Below, piece after piece: positions 63,858 to 64,000 of a DNA stretch of 64,000 nucleotides. A program made the translations under genes and the position numbers. Each line of letters starts with the position of its first letter. Position 1 is the first letter of the stretch. Where the stretch lies: positions 105,713 through 169,712 of the forward strand of contig CAHJWM010000003.1 in assembly GCA_903642325.1 (NCBI GenBank). Reading direction: 5' to 3'. The notes under the pieces were generated by a model, which ran no database searches, was not told the origin of the DNA, and worked only from the letters and a program-made list of their open reading frames with translations. The DNA comes from Myxococcales bacterium (lineage in GTDB: Bacteria; Myxococcota_A; Polyangia; Polyangiales; Polyangiaceae).

Positions 63858-64000
63858 TTAGTTTTTGCGTAATTCCGCGCGGCGCGGAACGCTTTGCCAA
63901 AGCTCGTCCGCGCGCGCGACGGCCGCCACTAAGCGCTGATTTTCTGCAGAGTCGCCGCTTGCCCCGAGCGCGGCCGCAGCCATCGCGCAGGCCGCGCGCG
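63858..64000 (-). CDS. C-terminal end of a gene running out of the window
   Basis: A minus-strand frame with stop TAA at 63858 that stays open to the window edge (about 47 codons). The sequence (RLVAAVARADELWQSVPRRA before the end ELRKN) is Ala/Arg-rich and helical. The family cannot be judged. Confidence 0.6.
   Translation of the reverse strand, partial: RAACAMAAAALGASGDSAENQRLVAAVARADELWQSVPRRAELRKN

Overview
The window is GC-rich chromosomal DNA that looks like a myxobacterium (phylum Myxococcota, probably a Polyangiales relative). The pointers are: a serine protease ending in a MYXO-CTERM-type tail; two TPR/PEGA-like envelope proteins each paired with a Gly/Ala-linker lipoprotein; many lipoproteins of unknown function; a Hanks-type Ser/Thr kinase with one membrane segment; DUF4388/HD-GYP and PAS-GGDEF signalling proteins; and a short conserved family I associate with myxobacteria (motif FNNNVRHRGRIFHIQTEDSG). 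No rRNA operon, CRISPR array or intact mobile element is visible. Two tRNA genes are present.

Layout. 0-6 kb: malQ and terC, then lipoproteins around a mannose-1-phosphate guanylyltransferase. 6-9.1 kb: uvrB and the rplM-rpsI operon on the minus strand. 9.3-12 kb: an HD-GYP/receiver/DUF4388 protein and the FNNNVRH family protein. 12-17 kb: DNA repair, with a class II photolyase, a beta-propeller-like lipoprotein, ogt, and a divergent Ada-AraC-AlkA fusion. 17.6-18.8 kb: a two-gene stress/envelope unit (glycine-zipper protein and BON lipoprotein). 19.2-21.2 kb: three overlapping genes (YtkA-like lipoprotein, outer-membrane barrel, redoxin). 21.2-24 kb: a VioB-like ferritin-fold enzyme, then a fluoride riboswitch in front of a CLC-F-type antiporter. 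24-28 kb: a PAP2 phosphatase, then a coupled barrel/ECF-sigma/FecR unit. 29-31.5 kb: rsgA behind a possible leader peptide, then a decayed stretch ending in a dead tyrosine recombinase at tRNA-Cys. 31.8-34.7 kb: first TPR/lipoprotein pair and a response regulator. 34.8-47.6 kb: esterase, SRAP protein, ackA-xfp operon, a PAS-GAF-GGDEF cyclase, and scattered housekeeping genes. 47.7-54 kb: FGE-sulfatase-like protein, MYXO-CTERM protease, tRNA-Ala and dnaK. 54-64 kb: envelope proteins, the second TPR/lipoprotein pair facing a Ser/Thr kinase, an RluA-type pseudouridine synthase, and a large outer-membrane-type protein.

Genes that clearly work together: xfp and ackA (phosphoketolase to acetyl phosphate to acetate plus ATP, 11-nt overlap); rplM-rpsI; ogt with Ada-AlkA and photolyase (alkylation and UV repair); fluoride sensing RNA with fluoride exporter; ECF sigma with a FecR-like regulator and an upstream barrel. 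The observations most worth testing are the fluoride riboswitch/CLC-F unit, the HD-GYP protein whose receiver carries Glu at the phosphoacceptor position, the leader ORF before rsgA, the duplicated TPR/lipoprotein cassettes, the inverted repeat between ogt and the Ada-AlkA gene, and the integrase relic at tRNA-Cys.
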